DNA from: a virus
DNA: 21,811 bases
Virus record (IMG/VR): IMGVR_UViG_3300006919_015608
Span: 1-21,811 of that record
Reading direction: 5' to 3' (one strand)
How positions within the stretch are numbered: the stretch's first letter is position 1; each line of letters begins with the position of its first letter. Position numbers and translations under genes: made by a program. Positions 6,174-13,823 of the stretch are shown here, piece by piece. The notes under the pieces were generated by a model. That model saw only the letters and a program-made list of their open reading frames with translations, had not been told where the DNA came from and did no database searches.

Positions 6174-6826
6174 TTAACAGCTTTTTTAAAAAGTACGAAA
6201 ATAAATACAAAGGCCAAGCTGCGGTATTATTTGGCACTGGCCCCTCTCTAGACTTATACGATTCAACACAAGTAAATCCCGATATTAGCGTAGGCACTAA
6301 TTTCATAGGCAAACACCGCTTCTTTGACCAAAGCTTAGAGAGTTATACTTTATTAGATTATTATTTTTTTGGAGATAGAAATAGACATATGGACGCTTCA
6401 TTCAAAGTTAAAAAAGATAAGTTTTGCGCGTGTGAAGTAGACGGGAGGCCACATCCATTACATTTATCTCAAGAGGAAGGTGAGCAGCTTGGAGCTTATG
6501 GAATGTCTGTAATGAATAGTTATCCTGAGTTTACTAAAGATATTTCTGAAAACCCTACTCATGGAGAATCTATAATATTTCACGCTTTAAATTTTCTTTT
6601 TTATGTTGGAGTATCTAAAATATATATAGTTGGATGTGATTGCTCCGGTAATACATGTTTTAATAATATATTAGGAATTAACGGCGCTCAATTTGGATAT
6701 GAGCCTTTTTTAAATGGATGGAGAAGAGCTAAAGCTTTTGTGGAAGAGGGTCACGTAGAAACAAAAATAATATCCGTAAATCCAGTTGGATTAAAAGGGT
6801 TCTTCGAAGAAATTTATACTTGCTAA
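6170..6826 (+). CDS. Rossmann-like protein, MptE-like/DUF115-type
   Basis: A 218-residue protein with an N-terminal VLFGTGPSLDLY (19-30), a glycine-rich turn like that of DUF115/MptE-like and related bacterial glycan proteins, followed by DISVGTNFIGKH (38-49) and a late VSKIYIVGCDCSG (148-160). This order (GxGPSL, then a small-residue 'GTN' strand, then IxxVGxD) is shared by proteins found in polysaccharide and flagellin glycosylation clusters, some of which transfer nonulosonic acids. No membrane segment is seen. Sequence alone does not say whether it is a transferase. Its ATG overlaps the deacetylase stop (ATGA) and it ends on a TAATG overlap with the next gene. Confidence 0.5.
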   Translation: MINSFFKKYENKYKGQAAVLFGTGPSLDLYDSTQVNPDISVGTNFIGKHRFFDQSLESYTLLDYYFFGDRNRHMDASFKVKKDKFCACEVDGRPHPLHLSQEEGEQLGAYGMSVMNSYPEFTKDISENPTHGESIIFHALNFLFYVGVSKIYIVGCDCSGNTCFNNILGINGAQFGYEPFLNGWRRAKAFVEEGHVETKIISVNPVGLKGFFEEIYTC

Positions 6827-7623
6827 TGAAAAATATACTACTCCCATCTCAGCATGTTATCTTTGATTATTTTCCGGATATGGAAAAAGAGAATAAAAGT
6901 TTTTCTTCTTTCAAAGAAGAGGTTAGCAAAAAGCTAAAAGATATATACAATGCTAGCGATAAATTTTTTCTCCAAAGAAAAGTGCTATCTAATGAGCATA
7001 TAAATTGGCGCTACCCTTTAATGACTCCGTTCTTTATTAAATCTTACATTACTGATAAAAATGTTTTACATGTGGGATCAAGGGGTGGAGAAATAGACGA
7101 AGGAATAAGCTACTACGCCAAAAGTCTAATTTCTATCGAAATGGAAAATAGTTGGTATCAATCTAACTTGAATCGATCCGTGCAATGCGAAAGAAAACTT
7201 ATAAACGCAACCTCTCACGAACTAAGCCCCACAGAGATTAAAGACATAGAAACTTGTTATACTTACACTACGTATATTGAAGATGTCGCTATAGTAAAAG
7301 ACTTATACAGTAAAAATAGCTCTATAACATTTTTAGTAGGTTTAGCTCAACAAGAAGATAAGCTTAAACCCCTTTTACAAGATTTAAAAAACTTTTCAGA
7401 AGAAAAAAATCTTAAAATAGATTACGTTCCCATATTGTTCGATGAAAGCGTAGGATATTATAAAAAGTATGATGACGATAAAATGGTACATGAAAAATTA
7501 ACATTTCCTCAATACCCCGTAACTAGAGATACTCTATTCACCAACCTAAGAAACAACGAATGGAATTCTACAGAAAATTTTGGAGATCAATGGGGAGTTA
7601 TGCTTTTATTAAAAATAAATTAA
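6826..7623 (+). CDS. methyltransferase-like protein
   Basis: A 265-residue protein. The middle carries NVLHVGSRGGEID (79-91), resembling motif I of class I S-adenosylmethionine methyltransferases, followed at the right distance by an acidic residue ending the next strand (SLISIEME, Glu105). The first 60 residues are Lys/Glu-rich and the rest has no recognised domain. A role in methylating a sugar or an acceptor fits the cassette but is inference. The ATG at 6826 overlaps the previous stop as TAATG; the upstream in-frame TTG is less likely. No Shine-Dalgarno is visible. Confidence in a real gene is high; confidence in the function is moderate. Confidence 0.6.
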   Translation: MKNILLPSQHVIFDYFPDMEKENKSFSSFKEEVSKKLKDIYNASDKFFLQRKVLSNEHINWRYPLMTPFFIKSYITDKNVLHVGSRGGEIDEGISYYAKSLISIEMENSWYQSNLNRSVQCERKLINATSHELSPTEIKDIETCYTYTTYIEDVAIVKDLYSKNSSITFLVGLAQQEDKLKPLLQDLKNFSEEKNLKIDYVPILFDESVGYYKKYDDDKMVHEKLTFPQYPVTRDTLFTNLRNNEWNSTENFGDQWGVMLLLKIN

Positions 7624-7624
7624 A

Positions 7625-8182
7625 ATGTTAAATTTAGAAAAAATAGAGAGTAAGTTTAAGAAGATAGTTTCCTCGGCTGAATGGAAAAATCTACAGAACA
7701 AGTACAACCAGAGCGAGCATGTATTAATGTTTGGTCATGGGGGTAATATGGCTGTAGCTGATCACGCCGCCATAGATTCATCCAGACTTACAAATAAAAA
7801 TGTTATAGCTCCGGGAAGCGGCACTCTTTGCACTTCTATTATAGCGGATAGCAATTTTAATGATTGGATTATGAACTGGATTAAAATGCGAACTCGCGGA
7901 GTAGACAATGCTAAATGTTTAGCTATTGGATTTTCATGTTCGTTAAACAATGAGTCTTCTAATGCGATTGTTACTGCTCTAAATTGGTGTGATGAGGAAA
8001 ATATTTCTACTGCCATGATATCCGCTCAGTACAACCCATGCGGCAACTCGGATATTATAAAAATAGTTCAAAACGTAGAGTTATATCATACTTCCGAAAT
8101 TCTTTCATTAGCTTTAACTTATGAGTTAATTCATGGAGCAGGATTCACTTGTCCTTCGATCTTAAAAAAGTGCAAAAAATGA
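7625..8182 (+). CDS. SIS-domain sugar isomerase, GmhA-like
   Basis: A 185-residue single SIS domain protein, close in size to sedoheptulose-7-phosphate isomerase GmhA. Phosphosugar-binding segments are visible: VLMFGHGGNMAVADHAA (33-49), matching the GNGGSxxxxxH loop, and the Ser-rich GFSCSLNNESSNAIVTAL (102-119). A C-terminal ELIHGAG places a His (170) where GmhA has a catalytic one. The GmhA loop AEEL, with its catalytic glutamate, reads AAIDSS here, so the substrate or chemistry may differ. It starts one base after the previous stop and its own stop overlaps the next ATG (ATGA). With the HAD phosphatase and nucleotidyltransferase that follow, it could make an activated heptose or ulosonate-like sugar. 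Confidence 0.75.
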   Translation: MLNLEKIESKFKKIVSSAEWKNLQNKYNQSEHVLMFGHGGNMAVADHAAIDSSRLTNKNVIAPGSGTLCTSIIADSNFNDWIMNWIKMRTRGVDNAKCLAIGFSCSLNNESSNAIVTALNWCDEENISTAMISAQYNPCGNSDIIKIVQNVELYHTSEILSLALTYELIHGAGFTCPSILKKCKK

Positions 8183-8622
8183 AAAAAGATATACATCCAT
8201 TAGATTATCCTTGGTTCGCCAGAGATCAGGAGATTAAGCATACCCCTCCGGGTCTTGAATCTGAAGAAAATAACTTAGCTATAGATTTTGATGGAGTCAT
8301 TCACACCTTCGACAAGGGTTATCACGACGGAACATGTTATGGAGAGCCAATCGAAGGAGTTGAGGAAGCTCTACAGCTTCTTTCTAAAAAGTATACTCTT
8401 ATTATATTTACCGCAAAGGTAAAAAAAGACAGGCCCCTTGTTGATGGTAAAACTGGTATGCAATTAGTAACGCATTGGTTACAGAAACACGATTTATTAA
8501 AATATATATCGAAAGTCACCTGTGAAAAACCAAGAGCAAAGTACTACATTGACGACAAAGGAATTCACTTCACATCGTGGGACCAAACTTTAGCGGTTTT
8601 AGGAGAAAAAAGTGAAGCCTAA
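8179..8622 (+). CDS. HAD-superfamily phosphatase
   Basis: A 147-residue HAD hydrolase with motif I IDFDGVIH (35-42; Asp36 nucleophile, Asp38 acid/base), motif II IIFTAK (75-80, Thr78), and a C-terminal acidic motif YYIDDKGIHF (122-131, Asp125/Asp126). The cap is very small, as in KdsC- or GmhB-like sugar phosphatases and phage HAD proteins. It lies between a SIS isomerase and a CMP-sugar-type nucleotidyltransferase, so dephosphorylation of a phosphosugar intermediate is likely. The ATG at 8179 overlaps the SIS stop as ATGA; an upstream TTG would add ten residues but lacks support. A more general nucleotidase role cannot be excluded. Confidence 0.78.
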   Translation: MKKDIHPLDYPWFARDQEIKHTPPGLESEENNLAIDFDGVIHTFDKGYHDGTCYGEPIEGVEEALQLLSKKYTLIIFTAKVKKDRPLVDGKTGMQLVTHWLQKHDLLKYISKVTCEKPRAKYYIDDKGIHFTSWDQTLAVLGEKSEA

Positions 8623-9262
8623 GTTAACAGCATTAATTCCAGTTAGAAAAGGGTCAGAAAGGGTTTTAAATAAAAACATTAAACCATTTGGAGACTCTTC
8701 ATTATTAGAATTAAAAATTTCTGTTCTTAAAAATGTTTCAACAATAGATGAAATAGTTGTTAACTCAGACTGCGATAGAATGCTTTCTATAGCTACTAAC
8801 ATGGGAGTCTCTACGTACAAAAGAGAGGCTTACTACGCTAGCTCCGAAGTTAATAATAGCGAGTATTTTGAGCATGTAGCCAAAAACACTGAGAGCGATA
8901 ATATAATGTATGCTCCGGTCACTTGCCCTTTTATAAAAGTAGATACTTATCACCAAGCAATAGAAAAATTTTTACAACAAAATGAGTATGATAGTTTGGC
9001 TACAGCATTTCCCGTTAAACATCATATGTGGCTAGATGGCAGTCCAATTAATTATGATCCTGAAAATTCCCCTAATAGTCAAGACTTGCCAAACATTTTA
9101 GGAATAAGTTACGGCATATCAATTATCTCAAGAGATTTAATGATAGCGCGTAGAAATGTAGTAGGCCACAATCCTTTCTTATGGGTTTTAGATGAGCTGG
9201 AATCGGTAGACATAGATACGGAAATGGAATTTAAATTTGCCGAGTTTTTATTAAAGTCATGA
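8612..9262 (+). CDS. acylneuraminate cytidylyltransferase-like (CMP-sugar synthetase)
   Basis: A 216-residue nucleotidyltransferase of the NeuA/KdsB-like group, which activates sialic acid-like or ulosonic sugars with CTP. Visible are the CTP-binding IPVRKGSERVLNKNIKPF (9-26), VVNSDCDRM (49-57, in place of STDSE), APVTCPF (101-107, in place of LQPTSPL) and VDIDTEMEFKFAE (199-211), the family's C-terminal metal-binding DIDT/E motif. The start is GTG 8612, supported by a clear AGGAG (8601-8605) six bases upstream, the best ribosome binding site in the cassette, and overlaps the HAD gene by 11 bases. No sugar synthase (NeuB or KdsA type) is in the window, so the substrate is unknown. Confidence 0.8.
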   Translation: MKPKLTALIPVRKGSERVLNKNIKPFGDSSLLELKISVLKNVSTIDEIVVNSDCDRMLSIATNMGVSTYKREAYYASSEVNNSEYFEHVAKNTESDNIMYAPVTCPFIKVDTYHQAIEKFLQQNEYDSLATAFPVKHHMWLDGSPINYDPENSPNSQDLPNILGISYGISIISRDLMIARRNVVGHNPFLWVLDELESVDIDTEMEFKFAEFLLKS

Positions 9263-9963
9263 AAATAGCTTATATAGTAGCAGCTTACTTTGGTGCGCGG
9301 CGAGTGGAAGCGGCAGCGTATAGAGTGGAAAAACTAAGTTATATAAAGAAGCATTTAAAAAATTTATCTACGTTAAATCACAATGTATCTAAAATATTTT
9401 TTGTTATTAATGAAGAAGCGAAATACGCCTCAGAAACCACAAAAGCCAAATACATAATAGATAACTATGAAGATATAGAGTGTGAAATAATTGTTAGAGA
9501 AAACTTAGGAATGTCTTATGCAGCGTGGAACGATGTTTTACAAAAACATGGTCATGATTATGACTATAGCTTTCTCATTGAAGATGATTACGTTCCTATA
9601 GTTGATAATTTTGACAAAAAATTTATACAGTATTTTGACGAAAATGAGAGTTTGGGATATGTATGTCAACTATGGTGGGACAATAATGGATATCATGCTG
9701 GTATAGCAAATGGAGTTGTGAATATGAAGTGTTATTTTGATGCCGGAGGTTTTGAGGTGTTTCAACACGCTGGATACGACGGGGGGCAACATAATCAACA
9801 AACTTTTTTAAATTATTTAACAGGAAAAGGCTACCACGTTAGAGATACTGGAGACCGATATAGAAACCTTTTTTTAAACCATAATAGCCAAATAATAAGT
9901 TATGGTAATAAAGATGGCCAAGATTTAATTGTTCCTATACACGAAAGCGTAAAGTGCGTATAA
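9259..9963 (+). CDS. GT-A-like glycosyltransferase
   Basis: A 234-residue protein with a GT-A-like pattern: an N-terminal hydrophobic strand (KIAYIVAAYFG, 2-12), IIVRENLGMSYAAWND (77-92), then SFLIEDDYVPI (104-114) with the acidic metal- and nucleotide-sugar-binding motif. The region around residues 80-110 (REN-x-G-x-S and then YDY-x-FxIEDD) is clearly shared with the C-terminal half of the next protein, so the two are paralogs side by side. No membrane segment is present. ATG overlaps the previous stop (ATGA) without Shine-Dalgarno. Donor and acceptor are unknown. Confidence 0.65.
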   Translation: MKIAYIVAAYFGARRVEAAAYRVEKLSYIKKHLKNLSTLNHNVSKIFFVINEEAKYASETTKAKYIIDNYEDIECEIIVRENLGMSYAAWNDVLQKHGHDYDYSFLIEDDYVPIVDNFDKKFIQYFDENESLGYVCQLWWDNNGYHAGIANGVVNMKCYFDAGGFEVFQHAGYDGGQHNQQTFLNYLTGKGYHVRDTGDRYRNLFLNHNSQIISYGNKDGQDLIVPIHESVKCV

Positions 9964-11135
9964 GCTTTAAGAAGATTAAGATAGAGGATTGTGACTTTAT
10001 TTTAAAAATTCGCAATGATGATTCTACTCGCCGCTTCTTGCATGACTCTCAAAAGTTTTCTAAAGATGAATTTAAAAATTGGTTTGAAAGCAAGAGTCCG
10101 GATTGGCTAAAAATTTTACATAACGATGAAGAGGTGGGCTATATTAGAACCGTATCAAGCTACCCAAGCATTGAAATAGGAATGGACATATCACCCAACC
10201 ACAGGGGTAAGGGATATGCAAAAGCAGCTTATCGCAAGCTACTAGAAAGTCTCACTTTTAAGATGTATCACAAAGCTACGTTGCGAGTTTTAAAAAGTAA
10301 TTTTGTTGCGCTTAGTCTTTATGAAAAATTAGGATTTAAAATAAAAGAGGAAACTGATAATGATTTATACATGGAGCTAGAGCTAAATACTCTTAAGGGA
10401 AAGGCCGCTAAAGTAATATGTACTTGGTACGGCCCCCGGAGAGGAAACTTCGCCGGAAAGAAGTGGGCTGCTGAAGATAATTTAGAAATGCTCAAGTATT
10501 GGTGGAACAAAGAAAAAGAAATTGATTACGGTCATCCCACGGATATTATCCTTGTAAATAATATTTACCCTCAAGATAAACAGTGTGGAGACTTTATACA
10601 TTCCTTAAAAAACGAAATCACGAAAAATGGTAGGATAAGAATTTTTTCTAGAGAGAATATAGGCGCATCTTTTGGGGCGTTTGATTTTGCTTTTAATAAA
10701 TTTGAAAACGAATATGATTATTGGTTTTTTATAGAAGACGATCAGATTATTTTAAAAAATAAAATATTGAGCAATGCTATGGACTTAATGTCAAGCATAG
10801 ATAATAAAATAGGTTTTTATGGGGTTGTGGGGTGTCAAAAAACTCACTGTAACGGAGGCTGCGGGATAACTACGAGATCAATTCTAAAGGCAATTAAAAA
10901 TTTAAATTACTCGGAAGAATTATCTAGAAGTTGTTTACCATTCCATTTTGATCGTGGAGTTGACTTGGGTCATGAGAAAAAAGGAGAAATTCCTTTTACT
11001 AATTTGATAAAGAAAAAACTTGGATTAGATTTTTATTGCCCTAAAGAAGAGGCTATAGTATTATCTTGGAAACAAAATAAACATAGGGGGATTGAATTTC
11101 CCCAAAGAGTTTTACTACATGACCAAAGACCTTAA
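9954..11135 (+). CDS. fusion: GNAT acetyltransferase + GT-A-like glycosyltransferase
   Basis: A 393-residue two-domain protein. Residues 1-145 are a RimJ/RimL-type GNAT acetyltransferase: EIGMDISPNHRGKGYAKAA (74-92) holds the acetyl-CoA-binding loop HRGKGYA, followed by LRVLKSNFVALSLYEKLGF (110-128). Residues 152-393 repeat the previous glycosyltransferase: KVICTWYGPRRG (153-164), FSRENIGASFGAFD (231-244) and YWFFIEDDQII (256-266). One polypeptide could therefore acylate an amino sugar and transfer a sugar. The amino substrate may come from the DegT aminotransferase, or be freed by the deacetylase. The start is GTG 9954, giving a 10-base overlap with the previous gene; the GNAT fold begins at once, so the start is well placed. 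Confidence 0.75.
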   Translation: MRISFKKIKIEDCDFILKIRNDDSTRRFLHDSQKFSKDEFKNWFESKSPDWLKILHNDEEVGYIRTVSSYPSIEIGMDISPNHRGKGYAKAAYRKLLESLTFKMYHKATLRVLKSNFVALSLYEKLGFKIKEETDNDLYMELELNTLKGKAAKVICTWYGPRRGNFAGKKWAAEDNLEMLKYWWNKEKEIDYGHPTDIILVNNIYPQDKQCGDFIHSLKNEITKNGRIRIFSRENIGASFGAFDFAFNKFENEYDYWFFIEDDQIILKNKILSNAMDLMSSIDNKIGFYGVVGCQKTHCNGGCGITTRSILKAIKNLNYSEELSRSCLPFHFDRGVDLGHEKKGEIPFTNLIKKKLGLDFYCPKEEAIVLSWKQNKHRGIEFPQRVLLHDQRP

Positions 11136-11883
11136 AATTGAAATATTATTATTTTATTACGATAGACCGCGTATGGCTATGAACTTCGCGGTTTCAAGTG
11201 TCTTTAATAACGAGTATTCAAATTGGTCTTTAAGTGTAATAGACGATAGTTCAGATCAAAACGCCGAACATCTAGTTAAGCAGTTTATACAGAAAGAAGA
11301 GCGCTACCCTCCTGAGCTAGAAAATAAAATTAAAATAATTAAAACCGGAGACACTCTTTCCGAAAAGATTGAAAGAGGAGGTTCTCTTTTTGGCCGCTTT
11401 ACCAATGAAGCCATCAAGCAACATTCTGACGCTGATATATGCTTAATGTTGTGCGACGATGACGCTTTACATAAGGATTATCTAAAAGAGTTAAATCGGT
11501 ATTATTTAGATAATGTTGAAACCATTTACTCTTACTGTAAAGTTTCAATTTTTGACCCAAGAGAATTTAACTGTATTGAAGATTTATATAAAGTTCCCCA
11601 GTTACAAAGCCCCAGTGATCACGGTCTAAATCGTGAGGGTGAACTACACACAGCTTGCTGCCATGTGGACGCTTCCCAAGTTTCGTGGAGAAGGGAAAAT
11701 TTCGTAAAAGATGACTTAGCTTTTGCTTCTCCAAAAACCAGAGATTTAGATGCTGATGTTTATACTCAAATGTCAAACGCATGGGGAAGTTGCAAAGAAA
11801 ATAAAATACTAGGACAATACAAAGCTTGGTTTAGCGATCAGCTAGGTCGCCGCCCAGCAGAGTACGAAGTTGAAAATAAGTAA
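11119..11883 (+). CDS. glycosyltransferase family 2-like
   Basis: A 254-residue GT2-type transferase: IEILLFYYDRPRMAMNFAVS (7-26) gives the first strand, followed by SLSVIDDSSDQN (37-48), the typical acidic nucleotide-binding DDxS motif, and ICLMLCDDDALHKDYLKEL (107-125) holding the metal-binding DxD. The C-terminal half is less conserved and may define the acceptor. No membrane segment is present. I start it at ATG 11119, overlapping the previous gene by 17 bases; an in-frame TTG at 11092 would add nine residues before the first strand and is unlikely. It ends two bases before the rmlB gene. Confidence 0.8.
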   Translation: MTKDLKIEILLFYYDRPRMAMNFAVSSVFNNEYSNWSLSVIDDSSDQNAEHLVKQFIQKEERYPPELENKIKIIKTGDTLSEKIERGGSLFGRFTNEAIKQHSDADICLMLCDDDALHKDYLKELNRYYLDNVETIYSYCKVSIFDPREFNCIEDLYKVPQLQSPSDHGLNREGELHTACCHVDASQVSWRRENFVKDDLAFASPKTRDLDADVYTQMSNAWGSCKENKILGQYKAWFSDQLGRRPAEYEVENK

Positions 11884-11885
11884 TT

Positions 11886-12842
11886 ATGAATATTTTAGTA
11901 ACTGGAGGATGTGGTTTTATAGGCTCTAATTTTATAGAGTTGATAATAGATAAAGACGAAGTGTCTAAAGTAGTTAATGTTGACTGCTTGTCTTACGCAG
12001 CAAGCTTAGATAATGTCAGTAAATTTTCAGAAAACCCAAAATACATTTTTGAAAATTACGATTTAGCCGACTACGATAAAACTTATGATACCTTCTACAA
12101 GCATGACATTACTCATGTAGTGCATTTAGCTGCCGAGTCTCACGTTGATAATTCTATAAAGGGATCAAAAGAATTTGTAAGCTCTAATATTGTGGGGACT
12201 CATTCTCTTTTAGAGGCTGCAAGAAAATTTAAAACTCGTTTTCATCACGTTTCTACTGATGAAGTTTATGGCGAAGCTGAAGAAGGAAAAAGATTTACAG
12301 AAGATACCTCTTATAATCCGCGCAATCCTTACTCAGCAACCAAAGCGGCTTCTGATTTTTTAGTAAAATCATATACTAACACTCATGGAATCAAAGCCAC
12401 TATTTCAAATTGCTCTAACAATTACGGACCCAACCAACACGACGAGAAACTTATTCCGACTATAATTAGAAAGTTATTAAGCGATGATTTAATTCCTGTT
12501 TATGGAGAAGGAACTAATGTTAGAGATTGGATATATGTCAAAGACCATTGTGAAGCCATTTGGGAAATTTTAACTAAAGGAAAAATCAATGAAACTTATC
12601 TAGTAGGAGCCAATTGCGAGAAAAGTAATTTACAAGTAATCATGAGTATTTGTAATGCTTTAAATAAAGAGTATACTTCTTCTGTAAAGTTTGTTAAAGA
12701 TAGAGCAGGTCACGATTATCGATACGCTATCGATCCATCAAAAATTCAAAAAGAATTAAATTGGGAATCTAAAATCACTTTTAATGAAGGATTATTTTTA
12801 ACTTTAAAATATTATTCTGAAAAATATAATTACGAAGTGTAA
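11886..12842 (+). CDS. rmlB: dTDP-glucose 4,6-dehydratase (RmlB type)
   Basis: Converts dTDP-glucose to dTDP-4-keto-6-deoxyglucose with bound NAD. The 318 residues carry the full set of family motifs: TGGCGFIGSN (6-15), HLAAESHVDNS (80-90), HVSTDEVYGEAEEG (121-134; Asp125 and Glu126 act in water removal), PYSATKAASD (148-157; Tyr149 and Lys153), SNCSNNYGPNQ (174-184) and RDWIYVKDH. It closes the cassette, ten genes and more than 8 kb away from the NRS/ER-like and DegT genes that should use its product. The start is ATG 11886, with AT-rich sequence and no Shine-Dalgarno upstream. It is slightly shorter than typical bacterial RmlB (about 340-360 residues). Confidence 0.93.
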   Translation: MNILVTGGCGFIGSNFIELIIDKDEVSKVVNVDCLSYAASLDNVSKFSENPKYIFENYDLADYDKTYDTFYKHDITHVVHLAAESHVDNSIKGSKEFVSSNIVGTHSLLEAARKFKTRFHHVSTDEVYGEAEEGKRFTEDTSYNPRNPYSATKAASDFLVKSYTNTHGIKATISNCSNNYGPNQHDEKLIPTIIRKLLSDDLIPVYGEGTNVRDWIYVKDHCEAIWEILTKGKINETYLVGANCEKSNLQVIMSICNALNKEYTSSVKFVKDRAGHDYRYAIDPSKIQKELNWESKITFNEGLFLTLKYYSEKYNYEV

Positions 12843-12850
12843 TATAAATT
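12836..12850 (+). promoter_or_regulatory. AGTGTAATA element ahead of phoH
   Basis: AGTGTAATATAAATT lies across the rmlB stop and just before the PhoH start. The 9-base core AGTGTAATA recurs at 19380-19388 before the portal start. Both copies are followed by AT-rich sequence and an ATG 7-10 bases on, at module boundaries, which would suit a late promoter read by a phage sigma factor. This is inference from two copies. Confidence 0.25.
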
Positions 12851-12851
12851 G

Positions 12852-13655
12852 ATGAGAAAAAAATCTGCAAGCTCCAAACGAGCTTCAAAGAGAAAAGACT
12901 CTAAAGATAGAATTACAATTAGAGGCGCTAAACAGGTAGCTACAGACATTAATAAAAGTCATGAAAAAGTACCCGTAGAGAACCCAATTAAAAGGCAGAT
13001 AAAGTTAAATCAATTTCCTTGGACAGAAAAGCAAAAAGAGTTTTTCAAAATCGCTTTACATCCCTCTACTAAAATAGTTTTTGTAGAAGGTCCAGCGGGT
13101 ACTTCTAAAACATTGCTTTCTGTTTACTGTAGTCTTCAACTTTTAAATATGAAAGTATCTTCGGATATAATGTATCTTAGGTCAGCGGTAGAGAGTTCAG
13201 ATAAAAGTTTAGGATTTCTTCCGGGGTCAGCAGAAGAAAAGTTAAGGTTTTACAACTTACCTTTCTTAGACAAGTTAGACGAGTTACTTTTAGACACTAA
13301 GGCTGAAAAGCTAGAAGAAGAAGGAAGAGTAAGTATGTTTCCGGTTAACTTTGCTAGAGGAATGAACTGGAAGGATAAATGCATAATACTTGATGAAGCT
13401 CAAAACTCTACGATAAAAGAGATAACCACAGTTCTTACTAGATTAGGGGAAAACAGCAGATGCTTTATTTTAGCAGACCCATTGCAAACTGACTTAAGAA
13501 ATGGTAACGGCGGCGCATTTGAAAAAATGTTTAAATTATTTTCTGATGACGAAAGCGTGAATCATGGAATTTATAACTTTAAATTTGATGAAGAGGACAT
13601 AATGAGGTCCGAACTAGTTAAGTTTTTAGTTAAAAAATTAAAGAAGTTATCTTGA
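12852..13655 (+). CDS. PhoH-like ATPase
   Basis: A 267-residue PhoH-family P-loop ATPase, common in tailed phages; its role there is not settled (RNA-related ATPase or helicase functions are proposed for relatives). A basic, probably disordered N-terminus (about 1-45) is followed by WTEKQKEFFKIAL (57-69), Walker A GPAGTSKT (80-87), the family-typical LGFLPG (120-125) and Walker B CIILDEAQN (177-185). The glycine usually found before the Walker A lysine is serine here. The start is ATG 12852, nine bases after the rmlB stop; a TTG directly before it would add one Met. The 3' end overlaps a convergent small gene by nine bases. Confidence 0.88.
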   Translation: MRKKSASSKRASKRKDSKDRITIRGAKQVATDINKSHEKVPVENPIKRQIKLNQFPWTEKQKEFFKIALHPSTKIVFVEGPAGTSKTLLSVYCSLQLLNMKVSSDIMYLRSAVESSDKSLGFLPGSAEEKLRFYNLPFLDKLDELLLDTKAEKLEEEGRVSMFPVNFARGMNWKDKCIILDEAQNSTIKEITTVLTRLGENSRCFILADPLQTDLRNGNGGAFEKMFKLFSDDESVNHGIYNFKFDEEDIMRSELVKFLVKKLKKLS

Positions 13656-13663
13656 TTTTTTTT
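13632..13663. terminator. candidate AT-only bidirectional terminator
   Basis: AAAAAAT (13632-13638) can pair with ATTTTTT (13655-13661) and AAGA (13641-13644) with TCTT (13650-13653), with a small internal loop and loop AGTTA; T8 (13656-13663) follows the PhoH stop. Because the stem is A/T only and ends in A- and T-runs, it would serve both converging genes. The lack of G-C pairs makes it weak. Confidence 0.35.
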
Positions 13664-13817
13664 GTAAATTATCTAAACACTCTTTAGCTAGTTTATTTAC
13701 TTTGGCGGCTGACAAAGAGATGCTGCTATCCTGATGCTTACATAAAGGATAAGAAATTTCTAAAATTTCTTTTAATTTATTAATATTTTCGTGTAAATAT
13801 TTATTTGAAGTTTTCAT
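13647..13817 (-). CDS. small reverse-strand protein of unknown function
   Basis: Read on the minus strand, an ATG at 13817-13815 opens a 56-residue frame ending at TAA 13649-13647. The product is mostly helical in appearance and Lys/Glu-rich, with two Cys: it begins MKTSNKYLHENINKLKEILE, has a Ser-rich middle (QDSSISLSAAKVNKL) and ends CLDNLQKKSR. It fills almost the whole gap between phoH and the zinc-ribbon gene and is the only gene on this strand in the window. A TATAAT lies six bases upstream of its ATG, the same near-leaderless spacing as at 1074-1086, but no good -35 is seen. No family is recognised; a small regulator is possible. Confidence 0.55.
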   Translation of the reverse strand: MKTSNKYLHENINKLKEILEISYPLCKHQDSSISLSAAKVNKLAKECLDNLQKKSR

Positions 13818-13823
13818 GTTTTT

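Noticed and set aside
1660-12842. Host O-antigen or capsule island instead of phage cargo
   Set aside because: Same strand, same AT-rich style and no gap before PhoH, sigma factor and TerL; no membrane-bound polysaccharide export genes. A host origin of individual genes remains possible.
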